A DNA stretch of 64,000 nucleotides from Desulfopila aestuarii DSM 18488 (GTDB lineage Bacteria > Desulfobacterota > Desulfobulbia > Desulfobulbales > Desulfocapsaceae): positions 1 through 64,000 of the forward strand of contig NZ_FRFE01000022.1 of NCBI RefSeq assembly GCF_900143695.1, in the 5' to 3' direction. Below are positions 60,974-64,000 of the stretch, piece by piece. Every line of letters begins with the position of its first letter. Position 1 is the first letter of the stretch. The notes beneath the pieces were generated by a model. The model had not been told where the DNA came from. It did not search any database and saw only the letters and a program-made list of their open reading frames with translations. The translations under genes were made by a program, and so were the position numbers.

Positions 60974-63523
60974 ATGACCAATCCCACGCTTTTCTCCCAG
61001 GTTCAAAAACCTGGGCGTTACCTTGGCAGTGAGTATAACACCGCCAGGAAAGAATGGCAGCATGCCGATGTTCGCTGCGCCCTCGTTTTCCCAGATCTAT
61101 ATGAAGTCGGCATGTCCCATCAGGGCTTACAGATCCTCTACCATATTGTCAACGGCCAGGACAATATGCTGGCTGAGCGCTGTTACTGTCCCGACCGGGA
61201 TGTGGAAATACTGCTTCGCCAGCAAAACATGCCCCTGACCTCGCTGGAGTCTGGTAAACCCCTCGCGGAATTTGACCTTTTGGGCATCACCCTGCCCTAT
61301 GAACTCTGCTATACGAATATCCTCACCGTTCTCGATCTGGCCGGGCTCCCCTTCCTGGCAAAAGATCGCGACAATTCATACCCGATATTGCTTGGCGGCG
61401 GTTCCTGTGCCATGAACCCGGAGCCGGTGGCGGACTTTTTTGATGCCGTCCTTTTAGGCGATGGCGAAGAAGCCATCGTAGAAATTGCCCAGGCTATTGC
61501 CGACGGGCGTCGTGACCACCTCGATAAAGTTGAGCTTTTAAAGCGACTTGCCACCATTGACGGCGTCTACATTCCAGCCCACTTTACCCCGGAGTATGAT
61601 GAATCCGGATCGATCACCGGGATCACCTGCCATAATGATCGTTCTGACCAGGTGCAACGCCGAGTCCTCGCAGATCTAGGCGCTACCGATCATCTACTGA
61701 ACCCCATCGTACCCAATGCCAAGATCGTCCATGACCGGCTGGGAGTGGAAATCGCCCGAGGCTGTACCCGTGGCTGCCGGTTCTGCCAGGCGGGTATTAC
61801 CTATAGACCAGTGCGCGAACGAACCCCGAAACAGGTATTCGACCTTGCCACCAAAGGCATTGCCAACTCTGGCTTTGAGGAAATGGCGCTTTTGTCACTC
61901 TCCACCGGTGACTATTCATGCCTTGGCGATGTACTGCCAAAATTGATGGACCAGTTCGCCGACGAATATGTCTCGGTGGCCATGCCATCCATGCGGGTCG
62001 GCACCCTTACCCCACAGATTATGGACCAGATTAAACGGGTGCGGAAAACCGGCTTCACCCTCGCCCCGGAAGCAGGCAGTGAACGACTTCGGCGGGTGAT
62101 CAATAAGGGCATCACCGAAGAGGACCTGCTTGAATCCTGTCGCACAGCCTTCGCACTTGGCTGGAAAGTAATGAAGTTCTATTTCATGATCGGCCTGCCG
62201 ACAGAAACAGACGAAGACATTGACGAGATCATCGAACTGGTCAAAAAATCCGGTTACGCCATGAATTCGGTGGGTAAGGGCAAGAAGCAGATCAATGTCA
62301 GTGTTGGTACCTTTGTGCCCAAGCCGCACACACCATTCCAATGGAGCCGACAACTCACCATTGAGGAAAGCCGAAAACGGTTCTCTCATCTCAGGCAGAA
62401 TCTACCGAAAAAGGGCTGCAACATGAAATGGCACAGCCCCGAACAAAGCTTTCTGGAAGGTGTTTTCTCCCGCGGCGACCGAAGACTGGCCCAGCTCCTC
62501 ATCCGCGCCTGGGAAAAAGGCGCCCGACTTGACGGCTGGCATGAGCATCTTGATTTCACCCTTTGGCTTACCGCAGCAAAAGAATGCGAACTGGTGCTCG
62601 ATACCTTCCTGCGCGAACGGGCACAGGACGAGATTCTGCCCTGGCAACATCTATCGACCGGTGTCGATCACGATTTTCTTCACAGTGAATGGCAGAAGGC
62701 GGTAAGTGAAATCTACACTCCGGACTGCCGTTATCACGGCTGTCAACAGTGCGGGCTCTGCGACTTCGACATCGTCCAGCCGATTGTCCACGGTAGCCTG
62801 GAGCCAGGTAAAGACTCTCAGGACACTCTGCCTAGCTCGCATTCAAGACTTGATAAACGTTCGATCCCGGCCCACGATGAAAACCATTTTAAATATCTGG
62901 TCAGCTACAGCCGCACGGGCAATATCTGCTATCTTGGCCACCTCGAATTTCTACAGCTCATTTTCCGGGCATTACGGCGCGCCAATATCACCACAAACTT
63001 CTCCAAGGGCTTCCACCCGACCCCAAAGGTATCGTTTGCTCCGGCCCTCCCTGTCGGCACTATCAGCAATTCTGAGTTTTTTATTATGGACCTGCCGGAA
63101 CTGCTTCCCGATCCCAAAGCAACCGCAACCTTGCTCAGCAGCAAGCTTCCTCCCGGTCTTGAGGTAAACAGCATTGAGCTTCACTCCGGCAACCTGCCGG
63201 CGGCGACAGAAAGCTGCTACACCCTACAACTCACCCGGCCCATTCGTGACGATGAGGTAGAAATGGCAACACGATTCATGGAAGCAGATGAATGTATCAT
63301 TTCCAGAACACGAAAGGGCAAAGAACGGCAAATAAACATCAGGCCCCTTATTACCGAGCTTGCCAAAAACAGTGATGATACCTTTGTCATGCGGATCATC
63401 AGCCGAAATGCCGAACCTGGAATCAAGCCTAGCGACGCGCTTCATCATATCTTTGATATGGATGAAATGGAGGCTCTCGCCGCGACCGTAACCAAGATTT
63501 CATGGAAGGCAATAGAAGCATGA
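60974..63523 (+). CDS. B12-binding/radical SAM protein with C-terminal DUF2344 domain
   Basis: An 849-residue fusion (ATG 60974, MTNPTLFSQVQKPGRYLGSE). The N-terminal part has the TIGR03960-type B12-binding region, then the radical SAM cluster in ARGCTRGCRFCQAG (Cys-x3-Cys-x2-Cys, near residue 260), LAPEAGSERLRRVINKGI and the SPASM-like cysteine region (CRYHGCQQCGLCDFD). The C-terminal ~220 residues (RTGNICYLGHLEFLQLIFRA; KGFHPTPKVSFAPALPVG) are DUF2344. These two domains are commonly separate but paired; here they are one gene. Substrate unknown. Confidence 0.88.
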   Translation: MTNPTLFSQVQKPGRYLGSEYNTARKEWQHADVRCALVFPDLYEVGMSHQGLQILYHIVNGQDNMLAERCYCPDRDVEILLRQQNMPLTSLESGKPLAEFDLLGITLPYELCYTNILTVLDLAGLPFLAKDRDNSYPILLGGGSCAMNPEPVADFFDAVLLGDGEEAIVEIAQAIADGRRDHLDKVELLKRLATIDGVYIPAHFTPEYDESGSITGITCHNDRSDQVQRRVLADLGATDHLLNPIVPNAKIVHDRLGVEIARGCTRGCRFCQAGITYRPVRERTPKQVFDLATKGIANSGFEEMALLSLSTGDYSCLGDVLPKLMDQFADEYVSVAMPSMRVGTLTPQIMDQIKRVRKTGFTLAPEAGSERLRRVINKGITEEDLLESCRTAFALGWKVMKFYFMIGLPTETDEDIDEIIELVKKSGYAMNSVGKGKKQINVSVGTFVPKPHTPFQWSRQLTIEESRKRFSHLRQNLPKKGCNMKWHSPEQSFLEGVFSRGDRRLAQLLIRAWEKGARLDGWHEHLDFTLWLTAAKECELVLDTFLRERAQDEILPWQHLSTGVDHDFLHSEWQKAVSEIYTPDCRYHGCQQCGLCDFDIVQPIVHGSLEPGKDSQDTLPSSHSRLDKRSIPAHDENHFKYLVSYSRTGNICYLGHLEFLQLIFRALRRANITTNFSKGFHPTPKVSFAPALPVGTISNSEFFIMDLPELLPDPKATATLLSSKLPPGLEVNSIELHSGNLPAATESCYTLQLTRPIRDDEVEMATRFMEADECIISRTRKGKERQINIRPLITELAKNSDDTFVMRIISRNAEPGIKPSDALHHIFDMDEMEALAATVTKISWKAIEA

Positions 63524-63624
63524 TGATCGAACTTGCCTCACAATACGTTCCGTGGTACCAGTGACATAAGCTTACGTTCAGACCACATAATCCACTAACG
63601 TTTAATCGAGAATAAGGAGAATCC

Positions 63625-64000
63625 ATGGAGAAGAAGATCATACTTCGTGATGATGAGATGCCGAGACAATGGTATAACGTGGTTCCGGATATTCCAAACG
63701 GCCTGCTGCCACCCCTCGATCCCGAGACAAAGGAACCGATGGGACCGGAAAAACTCGGGGCCGTGTTCCCCATGGGGCTGCTCGAGCAGGAGATGTCCAC
63801 CACCAGATATATCGATATCCCTGAAGAAGTGCTCGATATCTACAAAATCTGGCGTCCAGTGCCTCTCGTTCGCGCCACTAATCTCGAAAAGGCCCTCGGA
63901 ACCAAAGCCAAAATCTTCTTCAAGAACGAAGGTGTCTCCCCTGTCGGTTCACACAAGGCCAACAGTGCTGTTCCCCAGGCCTATTACAATATGAAAGAAG
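63625..64000 (+). CDS. trpB: TrpB2-type tryptophan synthase beta chain (partial, runs off the window)
   Basis: The first 125 residues only. ATG 63625 has AAGGAGA upstream. [20 protein letters not shown] and [20 protein letters not shown] are characteristic of the long TrpB2 subgroup rather than the TrpB partnered with TrpA. The PLP lysine is in GSHKANSA (about residue 113). The enzyme would make tryptophan from serine and indole. The C-terminus is outside the window. Confidence 0.88.
   Translation, partial: MEKKIILRDDEMPRQWYNVVPDIPNGLLPPLDPETKEPMGPEKLGAVFPMGLLEQEMSTTRYIDIPEEVLDIYKIWRPVPLVRATNLEKALGTKAKIFFKNEGVSPVGSHKANSAVPQAYYNMKE

Overview
The window reads as chromosome of an anaerobic, probably sulfate-reducing member of the Desulfobacterota (former Deltaproteobacteria), most likely near the Desulfobulbales. 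This is inferred from gene content: a PxxKW cysteine-rich protein, an EtfA with a ferredoxin domain, a CCG-domain Fe-S reductase, MglA/MglB proteins, a Mla system and TrpB2. No rRNA or tRNA gene and no CRISPR array was found. Most of the DNA is densely packed housekeeping operons, and many neighbouring genes overlap by 4 nt (ATGA) or 1 nt (TAATG).

Layout. 1-1040: an IS transposase tail and a graveyard of small nucleotidyltransferase-type genes. 1041-2985: leuA (minus) with its own promoter, a leucine-rich leader peptide and a transcription attenuator. 3063-7427: ilvB, ilvN, psd, pssA (plus). 7482-9871: rsmD, coaD, a Rieske protein and cytochrome b, run together by overlaps. 9903-9979: eleven tandem heptamers. 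10118-13911: a minus-strand operon of a Roadblock/MglB protein, an MglA GTPase and a very acidic 897-aa protein with three copies of a helical domain. 14483-17482: tatD, yggS, ugd. 17515-24270: PxxKW protein, pilC, manC, phosphomannomutase, an HU/IHF protein and a divergent ParB-like protein.

24357-35179 (minus): nrdR-ribD, then a long lipid operon: DUF177, rpmF, plsX, fabH, acyl-CoA dehydrogenase, etfB, etfA, fabG, acpP, fabF, rpiB. 35362-39402 (minus): mlaE, mlaF, mlaD, mlaA, mlaC and a cyclic-nucleotide-binding protein. 39652-41752: yejB and yejE permeases. 42030-45007: RNase D, a small secreted protein and a CCG/Fe-S protein. 45134-48585: a 56-aa protein and a MoxR-type ATPase with its VWA partner (CbbQ/CbbO or NorQ/NorD type). 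49104-59497: a small membrane protein, then ffh, rpsP, khpA, rimM, trmD, an RNA methyltransferase, rplS, rnhB, a YraN protein, pdxA, tmk, a TPR protein and a lipoprotein. 59499-64000: an AMIN-domain protein, a B12-binding/radical SAM protein and the start of a TrpB2-type tryptophan synthase beta chain.

Most worth a second look: (1) the leuA attenuator, in which the leader peptide's own coding RNA is complementary to the 5' arm of the terminator; (2) the MglA/MglB operon with a large acidic triple-repeat protein carrying repeated FF-type motifs; (3) an acyl-CoA dehydrogenase plus ETF inserted in the fatty-acid synthesis operon, which shows no enoyl-ACP reductase here; (4) decaying nucleotidyltransferase genes beside an IS element, one with an internal deletion that removes its catalytic motif.
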